Below are positions 1 to 12,000 of a DNA stretch of 64,000 bases, piece by piece (position 1 is the first letter of the stretch; every line of letters starts with the position of its first letter). The notes below the pieces were generated by a model. It did no database searches, was not told the DNA's origin, and saw only the letters and a list, made by a program, of their open reading frames with translations. Origin of the DNA: Zea mays (taxonomy: Eukaryota > Streptophyta > Magnoliopsida > Poales > Poaceae). The stretch is from positions 245,842,588 through 245,906,587 of the forward strand of contig NC_050099.1 in assembly GCF_902167145.1 (NCBI RefSeq), written 5' to 3'. The position numbers were made by a program, and so were the translations under genes.

Positions 1-25
1 GACAACTTGGCGGCGCTCCGATCTG

Positions 26-2440
26 TCAGATCCTGAGGGAAGGAAACGGGGCGTCACGAAGAACGCCTCGGTCACAGAAGGGAAAAGGTATGCCTGAAAC
101 CGTTACCTGGAGGATTCTGGGGACGTCCCTGCAGAAAACCTCCAGCGACGACCGGAGCGACCCCACCGTCGCTTCAGCACACTCGCGGAGCTCATCCCAG
201 GACTGGTCCTCCCGTTCATCGTCGAGAACGAAGACGGGGTCCGAGGCCACACGGGTCCGGAACCGGAGCAACTGGCGCCGGACCTCGGGGCTCCGCCGCA
301 CAGCAATGAGGCTGCCGCCCGGCGGGACGGATCGCGCCTCCCCGCCCACCTCTTCCGAGGCACCGGGCGCTGACGCATCAGCCGTCTCGACGTCGGCAGC
401 AACCGATCGCTCTCCAACCGGGACGGCGGCGACTTCGGTAGCGGCAGGCGCCGGCATGGCCGGCACGACCGGTGGGCTCGGGACCACGTCGGCGTCAGCC
501 GCCTCCCCTATCACAATGGCCGCCTCGGCAGAGGAGCCAGCCTCGGGAACCTGCTCCACGGCGACCGGCGCCGCCCGAGCCCCCTGAGGTGGAACGCCAG
601 GCGAGAGGGTCGGCTGAACGGCAAGGCCCGGAGCGGCGCTGGCCGCACAAGCCGGCGTCGTCTTAAGTGCCTTCCGGGGTGCCAGGTCGGTCAGGCCGTG
701 GCTTCGCTTGCTGAGGAAAAAAGAAAAATCACGGCCAGGACATATGAATGGAAAGCCAGGACGAAGACATTCCGAGATACTTACCCGCTCCGGGCCATGA
801 TCCACCGTGCCTGGGGGGAAGTCTCTTGGATCCCGGCCCCCGGAACCGCCGCCGAGGTCCGCTTCGCTGGCAACTTCGGCACCGCCCTCGCTTTGGACGC
901 CCGGGGGGCAGATCGCCCAGGCACTGTAACGGCGGCCTGAGGGTCGCCTCCCTGCGCTGCCGGCGCGAACGGCAGCTCCCGGGGAGCAGACGCCCTGGCC
1001 TGGCCCCCCGGGGTCACCTCAGCTCTTCCGGCCGAGGGGTCAGGAGCCCTCTCAGGTTGCCCTCGCCCCTCAGGCCGGGACCCCGATGTCCCGACTCCGG
1101 GGATTGACGGCGTCAGCCCACTCGAGGGCTGGCTTGACGGCTCCTGGCCAAACCCCAAGCCGGGGCTGAAGCCAAGACGGGCGGCCATGTCGTCCTCCTC
1201 GTCATCATCTTCATCATCGTCGTCGTCGTCAGGCATTTCCGGCGACGGCTCCCTCGGGAGCCCCTCCCTCTCCTGCTGGCGACGGAGCTTTTCCAAGGCG
1301 TCTCGGGCCCGCCTCCGCTCGCGGGCCCGGGCCTTCTCCACGTCCTTCTTCTTCTTCCTCTCCTCCGCGGCGACCCGCCGCGCTGCTCGGTCCACCGCGT
1401 CCTGCGGGACCCGTGGCAGGGAAGGCTTGTGCCACCCCACCTCCTGAAGAGGAGGGGAAAAACCCCAATCGTAAGAACCAGGAGCAACCTGATGTATGAA
1501 GAAGGAAGAAGCGGACACTCACTAGAGTCACACACCCTCGGTCGGGGCGCATCAAAAGCTGGGAGAAGGCGTGGGGGTCCAGCTTCCCCAACGCAACGGA
1601 CACCCGCCATTGGAGGGCGTCGAAGGGAAGAGGATCAGGGGACATCCGCGAGCCCTCCCAGTCGGCCTCCGGGGTCATCTCCCAAAGCGACAGCCGCCGC
1701 TCCGCCAAGGGAAGCACCCTCCGACGGTGGATGGCGGCAATCACTCCCGCAGCGGTGAGTCCCCCCTTCCGCAGCGCCTCCAAGGCCTGGAGAAGTGGCT
1801 CGAGGTTCTTCTGTCTTTCGTGCGGGGTCCCGTGGCGCCAGGCGTCGGTGGCAGCGGTGACTACTCGCTGGGAGAACGGCGGGAGCAACTCGCCGTCGTT
1901 CCGGAGGTAGAACCACCGGCGCTGCCACCCTTTGTTCGAGGACGCGAGGATGGCAGGAATATACAGCGACGCCCGCGACTGCCTTAGCAGGACGGTACAG
2001 CTGCCGGCCCGCACCGTTGCACGGACTTTCCTCTCCCCCGTTGGCGAGGCAAAAAGCTCCGCGCAAAAGAGATGGGTCCACAAATCCCAATGGGGGGCGA
2101 TCCCCAAGTACCCCTCGCACACCGCTACGAAGATGGCGGCCTGCGAGATGGAGTTAGGGGTGAGGTTGTGCAACTCCACCCCATAGTGGTACAGGATCGC
2201 CCGCATGAAGCGGCCCGCCGGCACACCGAATCCCCGCTCGTGGAAGGAGACAAAGCTCACGATGTACCCCGGCGGTGGGGACGGAGCGGCTCCGCCCACG
2301 GGAGGAATCCACTCCGGTCGCTGCTTATCGGTGAGAGGACGGAGCAAACCCTCGCCGACCAGATTCTCCAGGTCACTTGCTGTCACCGTGGAAAAGGGCC
2401 ATGGATCGCACGACGAGATGATGGTCACCCGGTCAGCCAT
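26..2440 (-). CDS. Antisense gene of the Gypsy element ('putative gypsy type transposon' domain protein), spliced, runs off the left edge
   Basis: Read on the minus strand, the frame opens at ATG 2440 (MADRVTII) and gives a globular domain of about 300 aa with motifs such as GFGVPAGRFM and GIAPHWDLW, which I recognise as the plant family called putative gypsy type transposon (PF04195). I infer introns: exon A 2440-1523, donor GTGAGT, acceptor CAG before 1488; exon B 1488-785, donor GTAAGT; exon C from 710 after CCTCAG, with a possible further donor (GTAACG) next to 107. All junction phases agree (918 bp is phase 0; 704 bp leaves two bases that join exon C in frame). Exon B has a basic, charged coiled-coil-like stretch (ERKKKKD, RARERRRAR) followed by an acidic Asp/Glu run; exon C is Ala/Pro-rich. 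The molecular role is unknown. It has no protease, RT or integrase motif. Confidence 0.7.
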
Positions 2441-2940
2441 CACCGAGCGAAAGGGATGGCGACGCGAGGGGCAGGAAGGGCGGTTTCCTCTTCCCTGGCT
2501 AAGTCTCTCAGGTTGCGAAAACCTAAGAGGGAGGCAGGAAGCGGAGCAAAGAACCGTCACCAGACCCTCTCCCGGGTATATAAAGACCAAGGCGAGGCCG
2601 GTTCCAACGTTCCGCCCAGACCAGACGCGGGATTCAAAAACGCGAAGCGAAACAGCCGTTCCTCGAACGGCTCGCGCACGCGCAGCGGCCGCCCCGCCAA
2701 CCACTCGCCCCGTCGCATTAACTCCACGGCGGGACAGGCGGCGCTTCTAGCAGGAAAAGCGGGCGACGCTTCGCCTTCGCCAAAATGACCGCGCCAAGAG
2801 AGGTACGCCGCGTCGTTCGATTTCATATCATTTTCCTTTTTTCCTTTTCCTCTATCTCTTGCAACAGGGACCGGGAAAGGGGGATACCCCGAAAAGGATC
2901 CTTCCCCGTGAAGGAACCAGGCTCCGAGCCTCCCTATTGA

Positions 2941-3140
2941 TCAGAGGTTCGAAGGTTGGCCCCCCGAAGGGTTCGACAGCCGCCTCAGATCGCGTGGGCC
3001 CTACACCCACTACTGGTCAGAGGTTCGAAGGTCGGCCCCCCGAAGGGTTCGACGGCCGCCTCAGGCTACTCGGGCTCCGCGCCCATTACTGATCAGGGGT
3101 TCGAAGGCTGGCCCCCGAAGGGTTCACAGTCGCCTCAGAC
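2941..3140. repeat. Tandem repeat, about 76-bp unit, 2.6 copies
   Basis: Three copies start with GAGGTTCGAAGG (or GGGGTTCGAAGG) near 2943, 3019 and 3094, each containing GAAGGGTTCGACRGCCGCCTC. They lie in the non-coding part between the antisense gene and the 3' LTR of the first Gypsy element. Confidence 0.85.
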
Positions 3141-3856
3141 GCCGAGCGAGGGATGACCATGGGTACGTTCGATACATAACCAAGGCTTGGGCTGCGCTCC
3201 CGAGGTACCCTAGGACATTTCCGAGACCAGCGGGAGCGATCTTGTAACGGAATCCCATCAGAGGGAGGCATCGAGCCCTCGGACCCCGTTGCCAGGGGAC
3301 CGGGTCCGGCAGATCACCCGCAGGTACTTTTGGGCGTGCCTCTGGGCCCATAGCCGACCCCTAACGAACGGGGCACGGACGTCCACTCGGATTACCCGCT
3401 TGCAGCTCACCGGAGACACCATGTTCGGCGCCCATCGAGGGTAACATGGCGCTTTCCCCCCCTCCTCCTTGCGGAAAGGCGACGCAGGGGCGTATGCAAA
3501 AAGCCGAGTCTGTCCCTGATCGCCCTCTCGCCCTGTGCAGAGGCTCGGGGGCTGCTCTCGCAAACCCGGCTCCGGTTGAACCGTTGACAGCGTCAACATA
3601 CCAGCCCGAGAACTTGGGCCCCGACCGTACACCCGGGCTACGGCCAGTTCGTATGAGGGAACAACCAGACCAGCCGAAGCATTACGCGAGGCATTAAGAC
3701 CTCGAAGGAGTGAAACCACTCCTCCGAGGCCTCGGGGGCTACACCCGGCGGGTGCGCTCGCGCGCACCCACCGGAACAAAATGCAACCGAGAAAGGCTGG
3801 TCCCCTTGCAAAAAAGTGCGACGAAAGCCTCCAAGCGAGTGCTAACACTCCCTTTG

Positions 3857-3871
3857 AGGCTCGGGGGCTAC
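3857..3871 (+). promoter_or_regulatory. Polypurine tract of first Gypsy element
   Basis: GAGGCTCGGGGGCTAC abuts the TGTCGGG start of the LTR and is the plus-strand primer site. Closely similar CTCGGGGGCT words lie at about 3543 and 3732. The same three-fold arrangement occurs in the second Gypsy element. Confidence 0.75.
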
Positions 3872-5544
3872 TGTCGGGGACCATAATTAGGGGTACCCTC
3901 AAGACTCCTAATTCTCAGCTGGTAACCCCCATCAGCATAAAGCTGCAAAGGCCTGATGGGTGCGATTAAGTCAGGGATCAGTCCATTCGAGCGACTCGAT
4001 CGTGCCTCGCCCGAGCCTAGCCTCGAACAAGGGCAGCCGACCCCGAAGGATTTCCGTCTCGCCCGAGGCCCCCCTCCAACGGCGGACACATCTCCGGCTC
4101 GCCCGAGGCCCTGCCTTCGCTAAGAAGCAACCCTGACTAAATCGCCGCACCGACCGACCAAGTCGCAGGAGCATTTAACGCAAAGGTGACCTGACACCTT
4201 TGTCCGGACGCGCGCCCTCCGGCAGAGCCGAAGTGACCGCCGTCACTTCGCCGCTCCACTGACCGGCCTGACAGAAGGACAGCGCCGCCTGCGCCACTCC
4301 GACTGCAGTGCCACTTGACAGAGTGAGACTGACAGGCAGTCAGGCCCTGCCAAAGGCACCATAGGAAGCTCCGCCCGACCCAGGGCTCGGACTCGGGCTA
4401 GGTCCCGGAAGACGGCGAACTCCGCTCTGCCCGACCTAGGGCTCGGACTCGGGCTAGGTCCCGGAAGACGGCGAACTCCGCTCCGCCCGACCCAGGGCTC
4501 GGACTCGGGCTAGGTCCCGGAAGACGGCGAACTCCGCTCCGCCCGACCCAGGGCTCGGACTCGGGCTAAGTCCCGGAAGACGGCGAACTCCACTCCGCCC
4601 GACCCAGGGCTCGGACTCGGGCTCAGCCCCAGAAGACGACGAACTCCGCTTCGCCCGACCCCAGGGCTCGGACTCGGGCTCAGCCCCAGAAGACGACGAA
4701 CTCCGCTTCGCCCGACCCCAGGGTTCGGACTCCGCCCTGGCCTCTGCCGAACGACCTCCGCCTCGCCCGACCAAGGGGTTCGGACTTGGCCTCGGCCATG
4801 GAAGACAGACTCGACCTCGGCTTCGGAGGAGCCTCCACGTCGCCCAACCTAGGGCGCAGGCCAGCCACGTCAACAGGAAGCGCCATCATCACCCTACCCC
4901 GAGCTGACGCGGGCCGCGGAGAACAAGACCGGTGTCCCATCTGGCTAGCTCCGCCAGATAGGCAATGATGGCGCCCCGCATGCTCTGTGACGACGGCGGC
5001 TCTCAGCTCTCTTACGGAAGCAGGAGGACGTCAGCAAGGACTCAACCGCTCCGACAGCTGTCCCTCCGCCAGGCTCCGTCGCTCCTCCGACGGCCACGAC
5101 ATCACACCAGCTGGGTGCCAAAATCTCTCCGGCTGCCACATCGGCATGTACTTAGGGCGCTAGCTCTCCCCCGCTAGACACGTAGCACTCTGCTACACCC
5201 CCATTGTACACCTGGATCCTCTCCTTACGCCTATAAAAGGAAGGACCAGGGCCCTCTTAGAGAGGGTTGGCCGCGCGGGGACGAGGACGGGACATGCGCT
5301 CTCTTGGGGCCGCTCGCTTCCCTCTCCCGCGTGGACGTTTGTAACCCCCTACTGCAAGCGCACCCGACCTGGGCGCAGGACGAACACGAAGGCCGCGGGA
5401 TTCCCACCTCTCTCACGCCGGTCTCCGGCCGCCTCGCTCTTTTCCCCCCTTCGCGCTCGCCCACGCGCTCGACCCATCTGGGCTGGGGCACGCGGCGACA
5501 CTCACTCGTCGGCCCGAGGGACCTCCGGTCTCGAAACGCCGACA
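3872..5544 (+). repeat. 3' LTR of first Gypsy element (1673 bp)
   Basis: The LTR starts TGTCGGGGACC and ends AACGCCGACA, giving the 5-bp inverted terminus TGTCG/CGACA. A TATA box (CTATAAAAGG, 5231-5240) marks the U3 end. A TTGTAACCCC word about 110 bp downstream resembles the R/poly(A) region seen in the other Gypsy LTR here. Open frames inside the LTR on both strands follow the GC-rich tandem repeats and are not genes. Confidence 0.9.
4365..4740. repeat. 56-bp tandem repeat inside the LTR
   Basis: About six copies of a unit that runs from CTCCGCTCCGCCCGACCCAG through GGCTCGGACTCGGG to CCCGGAAGACGGCGAA. The word GCGAAC recurs exactly 56 bp apart at 4415 and 4471. The last copies change CCCGG to CCCAG and GACGG to GACGA, so the array is ageing from one side. 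Confidence 0.9.
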
Positions 5545-6085
5545 TATATGTATGTATATGCGGCCCCAACTGATAATTACTGAAAGATTTTAGTAATTAT
5601 TGGTAACGACTAAGCGCTATTCAGTTATTAGTAGAAACTAATAAGTGTTTCTTTAGTAATTACCGTCTGAGCGACAAATATTGTTGCACAGTGTTGACTA
5701 ACAATTTTTAGTCCTTGATCTGAAATTTATTTTTTAAAAAGAAAAATATATACACTGACTTTCGCCGAGAAACGCTGATTTTTACTAGAGAAATAAAAAA
5801 TTTGGCCGAGTTTTTTTTTGAGAACTCAAACAATTCAAAATTCACCGGTTTTGGTCGTTACCGCTAATAAAAAAAGGAAAACGAGATGGTTAACCTGGGC
5901 TCAAAATCTCGGGCTCGGGTCGGCGGCAAGGCGGCAACGGTTACTGGAGTGGGCCCAAAATCTCTGTTGCGTCAGCGTGCGCCCGCCTCCCTGCCTGTGG
6001 TATGTGGAAGTGAAGTGTGGATAGACAGCGCGGCGAGACAAGCGAACCTCTGCGGCCCGCAGGCTCCAGCGCTCATCCACCTCTC
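5545..6085 (+). other. Upstream region of LEPA
   Basis: 541 bp between the LTR and the LEPA start codon. The left half is AT-rich with no clear element. Site II-like words (CTGGGCTC near 5896, GTGGGCCC near 5949) lie within 200 bp of the ATG, as is common in nuclear genes for organelle translation. No convincing TATA box was found. Confidence 0.4.
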
Positions 6086-9000
6086 ATGGCCACCGCCACC
6101 GCTTCCCGCCTCGCCGTCCTCGCGCCGCGGCCGTCGCGCCCCGCACCGGGGCGCCGGCGACATGCTCCTGCTACCGGTCGTGGTCCTCCCCTCCCTCGCA
6201 GTCTCTACGCAGCGCCCCGCGGCCGCGTTCTCTGCCTCGCGGCCCCCGCGCCCGCTGCTGCCTCCACCACCGACGCCGGCCAGGACCGCCTCCAGAAGGT
6301 AGCCGCCTGCCCGTCGTTACTCGTTAGCGAGGCAGCGATTTATTTCATGTTGTATTATTTATAATCGTGTATGTATACATTGGTGATTTCCACTATTGCG
6401 TTGTGCCGGTGCTCATTAGCGTGTTATTTCGGCGCGTGTTTTGTCCTGCTAGGTGCCCATTTCGAATATCAGGAACTTCTGCATCATCGCGCACATTGAC
6501 CATGGCAAGTCCACACTGGCGGATAAGCTGCTGGAGCTTACTGGCACGGTGCAGAAGAGGGAGATGAAGGAGCAGTTTCTGGATAACATGGACCTGGAGA
6601 GGGAGAGAGGGATCACCATAAAATTGCAGGTACCGATACACAAAGTTGTAACATGTGACCGGTCGGTTAATTAAGATCATTTAACATCTCTATGTTTATC
6701 AATGGGGCGAAACTCTTGAAATCAATAGTTGCTACACACGGACAATTTTCTTGTGTCTTTGCTAGTTTGGTCTGTCATTTGCTTGTACATAGCTCCTACT
6801 GGAGTTCTCCCATTGTATTATTCATTTTTGATGTATGATATGTTTACACATGTTCTAATAATTTGTTTTATAGGCAGCTCGGATGCGCTACGTCATGAAT
6901 AATGAGCCTTACTGCCTGAATTTAATTGATACACCAGGGCATGTTGATTTCTCGTACGAGGTATGTAGTCGCTTGTTCATACCACTCTCAGACAGAGAAG
7001 TTTTACTGCTTCCAGGAGGCAATGATGATTGCTTCCCATTAATTGCTAATTGGAGATTTAATTCTTCTAAAATTTTGAGACCGTTTGGAGTGTATGTGGT
7101 TGTACTATGGTAATTTTTGTAGTCCTATTTTCAACACTGGGAGTCGATTTAAACATCTTTGGAACTACCTGATTGGATGCTAGGTTTCCCGCTCTCTAGC
7201 TGCCTGTGAGGGCGCACTTCTTGTTGTTGATGCTTCTCAGGTGCAATATATATTTCCTTACTGTAAGTTTCAATAGTTATATATCTGAAGATATTTGTCT
7301 TCTGCATGCCAATACACGGAATCTAGCAATGGTTTTGCTGGCTTCCAATATACATGTGCTGCAATGTGAAGGATGTATGATGGCTTTATGCAGGGTGTTG
7401 AAGCTCAGACGTTAGCGAATGTGTACCTTGCATTGGAAAACAACCTTGAAATCATACCGGTTTGTTCTACCACATTTCCTGTGCACAAACTATGGTTCCT
7501 ATTCTCAGATTTTTACAATTGTTTTCATTTCATTGCAAAATCCCTATACTTTGGGCTTCACCCGAGTATTTGAAATACTACTTTTCCTTTTTGGTATTGC
7601 CCTTTTTACCTCATTAGATCTAGATGCAAACTGAGTAATGAACTAACGATGACAACCATTGTGAAAATCATTCTGTAACATGGATAACAACTTGCTTAAG
7701 TTCACTCAAATACATTTAAGATTTAATTGTTTGATTGCCCTTATTAAACTTAGATAGCAAATTAAACAATTTATATGATATCCAGATATCCTTTCTCCTT
7801 TTTCTGTTCGACCATGACTTTGTCTTCTAATTCAGGTTCTAAATAAAATAGATCTTCCTGGTGCTGAACCTGATCGTGTCGCACAGGAAATTGAAGAGGT
7901 ATTTCTGAAAGCATCACCCCTATCTTGGACTTGTCTTCTACGTTCTTTAGCCAACAGTTCCTTGTATTCCCACTTAAAAGTTATGCTCCATTTTTTTCTT
8001 AGAACTAAAAATTCATCCTTGCCTTTATTATTACCAGATAATTGGATTGGACTGTCGTGATGCAATTCGGTGTTCAGCAAAGGTTAGTTTTTCTTTCCTT
8101 TTCATTTCTTTCCTTTTTTTCTACAGAGTTACTTGTATATAAATTGCAGATAGAACATATTGTGCCCCCTTTATGAACAGATATAATCTTCATCTTAACT
8201 TTTTTTTTGTGTTCTTTCATGTAGGAAGGTATAGGCATCACTGAAATATTAGATGCCCTTGTGACCAAAATCCCCCCACCAAAAGATACATCAAAAGATC
8301 CTCTCAGGGCTCTTATATTTGACAGGTTCCCTTTAAGTACTTGAGCTCTTTAGAACTGGCTAATTAATGTTATACATGTATCTGAACTATTGCTATATGT
8401 TGTCTTTGTGGTTGCAGCTATTATGATCCATACAGAGGTGTAATTGTGTACTTCCGTGTTATTGATGGCAGTATGAAGAAAGGGGACAAGATATGTTTTA
8501 TGGCCAATGGAAAGGTAATCAAAACCAAACATAAACCTCACCAGGAAACTTAACGCGTTTTTTATTGCTGCAATACTTTTTATTTGAAAAATTAGTTCCT
8601 AAAGTATCACTGTAAAGCACCATCAAAATCTACCTTATAGTAATTTATTTGTATGCGCGAAAGGGCCTCTAGCGTAATGCTTAAGGCTTGCACCTCCAGG
8701 TCCCGGGTTCGATCCCCCTCGGGGGCGAATTTCGGGTTTGGTTAAAAAATTCCCCCCGTTGTGCCCCGCCCAGTCCCGGGTTATGTCCTGCGCGCCACCC
8801 TCCGGCTGAGCCGTTGCAGAGTAGAAGATGACGGCCCACTAGTGATGGGGGGTCAGGGTTCGGGGATTTTCTCAGTCGGGGCCAATGTTTCGGTCTCTTT
8901 TTAATATAATACCGGGAGAACGGTCTTTTCCTTCCCAGCTGAGTTTTTTTTTGTAATTTATTTGTATGCCACTTTAGGTATTTCACATCATCTACATTAG

Positions 9001-12000
9001 TTTCCAGAAACCCATTCTACCCCATCTTCGTCAACCTTCATAATCCTTGTGTATACGGTATACCGTACGTAGAATGACATGCTAAGATTATTATTCATTT
9101 AAACAGGAATATGTTGCTGAAGAAATTGGTGTACTATCCCCAAATCAGATGCAAGTTTCTGAACTATATGCTGGCGAGGTAACTTTTATGTTGTGATGTC
9201 TTACGTCAATTATAACTCTTTGAAGAAGATAATTATTTTTCAGCTGTCTAATTTCATTTCCTCAAAGATATGGTTATATTGTCTATTCGGCTACTTTATC
9301 CAGCTATTTTTCTCAAACATATTATTTTCTAGTTTTGTTACCTATGATTCCTCATAAAAAACACAGTTACCATGTATTAACCATACCAGATTAGAAAATT
9401 GATTGTTGCAGTCGGAACAATTTAACCAGGATTTCGTAAACTTATATCTGTATATAATTATCAGCAATCTCCGCACAAGGTCTAGTTCAGAAGTTTTTCT
9501 TCACTTTTCATCGTGCGTTCATCTAAAACAATGTCTCTTTGTATCTGATCATTTTTCCACGCTTTGACAGGTTGGTTATCTCTCTGCTTCTATAAGATCA
9601 GTAGCAGATGCCAGGGTTGGTGATACTATTACACATTATTCAAAAAAAGCACATCATGCTTTACCAGGATATTCTGAAGCCACTCCAATGGTTTTTTGTG
9701 GCTTGTTCCCTATAGATGCTGATCAGTACTGTATCTTCCCTTTATAGAGTTCTGTTTTTTTTCTGTTACTATATAGTTATATGAAACATTGTATTTGCCA
9801 ATAGGTTTGAGGAGTTGCGGGAAGCGCTGGAAAAACTTCAGCTAAATGATGCTGCCCTAAAGGTGGGGTTTCCTGGCCTACCTATCCATGCATCAAGATT
9901 CTTACATACATACTGGCGTTGGCACAAGCTCAAATATCATGAGATCTTTTTTCTCGAACGACGCAGGAGAGCTGTGTGTCATTTCATTAAGAAAGAAAGA
10001 TAACAGTACATCACATCAGGGGCGGAGTCATCGCTCGGCGAGCCAGGGCACCTGCCCGGGCTTCCTCCGTGTGCGATCCACTTTTAACGTGAAACATTAA
10101 AAAAATGGGGCAGAATGGAGGCCCACGTAATGCAATACTTAAAAATGTAAAATCCTGATTGCAATTGTTTGTAAATCCATCTGGCCACAACGGCCCATGA
10201 ATCAACTAGTACACATCACGTAGGCTAGCTTGGACCTTGATGGACACATGCTGCGCAAGGAGTATTCCTTGTTGTGCAACACTGCAAGTCTGCAACGATC
10301 CATTTCTCTGTTTGACTGTTTTCGTGGCGACGCTCTCGATTCTACCCTGTTTCCGTGGCGATCTCCCAATTCCATCTAAACGCGCAAAGCTAGGAGGCGA
10401 TGTTTAATTGCGGCTAGACTTTGCTTTTGTTTCTATTAAACATCAATCGGTAATATTTTTTAATTCCTCTTAATTTTTTAATCTTTGAATATTTTAGACT
10501 ATTTGTATTGAACCGTATTTTGAATGCAAACTATCACAATTATCAGCTTTGCTTATTTATTTTAAATAATTAATGTGTGTGCTAGCCGTGCTTAGGCTTA
10601 TGCCTCGCCCAGTCTCTAGAAAATTCCTAGCTCTGCCACTGCATCACATGAGGGGAGGCATGTGGACTTCCCCTTACCACACCAACTTATAGCTTACTCT
10701 GGCTTTATCCTAATGAAACTTCTCTAATTTGGACATTTTTTTAAAAAAAATCAACATCTAATATATCAACTTGGTTTCATTAAATTTTCCATGAAATATG
10801 CCTTGATTGTGCATTTAATTAAACTTATAGATGTTGTTTTTTTAAAAAAAAAACTTGGTCAAAGTTAGAAGTTTGACTTAGGACAGATGGATAGTGCTAA
10901 AGTGAACTATAATTTGGAACTGAGAGGGTATGGTAAACCCAAAAACGGTTCCACTAACAACTGATTAAACCATCTCTCGTATCTCTTTGGTTGGGATTTC
11001 AGATTCTTACAGTAAATCTGACTCAGAACGCTGAACCAAAGAGTCCATAAGATAATTGTACCCAATATCTAAAAATAACATAGAATCGACAAACTCACTG
11101 TCTTCTGATGGTTTACTAATTCTTGTACTAAAATATGAACAATAATGCTGATCAATAAATTAAAATTCAGTACCTTCAGTTTTGGATATCAGATGAATGT
11201 TCCATTCTAGCCGCCAAGAAACACATCAGTACTTCGTCTCATTTTACAAAAAAAAACAGTAAAAGCAATGCCATTAAAGCCATACTTAATAATGACTGGT
11301 ACAAAGTGTATTTAATAACAAAAACATGATGCATCTGTTCTCATTTGGATTCTGTAATATTGGTTATTCTTTATGCATTGGTATTTTGTATGATACTTCA
11401 TTTTCTCTAAATCCATGCCATTAATGCAGTTTGAACCAGAATCTTCTAGTGCCATGGGGTTTGGCTTCAGATGTGGGTTCCTTGGTCTTCTCCATATGGA
11501 AATAGTTCAGGTTCTTACAATCTACTTGGTTCATGGCAGTAGCTCATAATAAAACCACTATGGCTTGACATTTCTACAACATAGCTTTTTTCTATTTTCA
11601 GGAAAGGCTTGAGAGGGAATACAACTTGAACTTAATAATTACTGCACCAAGCGTGGTATACCGTGTGAACTGTGCTGATGGTGAAACTGTAAGTATCTTA
11701 TGATCTTGAACTCTCTTGTCTTTTCCTGGAACCAACATTGCTTAACAGAATAATAGTTATATGACCAAAACTCCAATCGTTCAAATCTGTACATCTGCTG
11801 GAGGTGCAAGAACTTAAGCTGCATCCAAAATAAAATATTTTTAAAAATAATTATCAACATTTTTTTGTCGACTTTGCGGAAAATCTCAAATACTGACATT
11901 TTCCATATTTCCATCTTAAATCCTCATTAAAGAATGTTCTGTTGTTACATTAAGGAAATGTGGATATATATTCAGGAACTTCACTATGGAGGATTAATTT

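Larger units (their letters stand above)
1..5544 (+). mobile_element. Gypsy LTR retrotransposon, 3' part (Tat-lineage type), cut by window edge
   Basis: The element runs in from the left edge and ends with a polypurine tract at 3857-3871 followed by an LTR at 3872-5544. Orientation is + because the PPT precedes the LTR. No gag-pol is present in the window; what remains is the region between pol and the 3' LTR, which carries a gene on the opposite strand (26-2440). An antisense gene in this place is known for Tat-lineage elements such as Grande, hence the lineage call. The base composition (GC-rich, many GCCCGA and CTCGG words) resembles the second Gypsy element at 27500-48456, but the LTR sequence differs, so they are related families. 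The five bases after the LTR are TATAT; the matching left TSD is outside the window. Confidence 0.85.

Noticed and set aside
4454..4873. 139-aa repetitive minus-strand frame in the first LTR
   Set aside because: The frame simply follows the 56-bp tandem repeat, whose translation repeats; no gene evidence.
8665..8735. Possible tRNA gene (GGTTCGATCC)
   Set aside because: The acceptor stem and anticodon arm do not fold, and the segment lies inside a SINE with its own 17-bp TSD.
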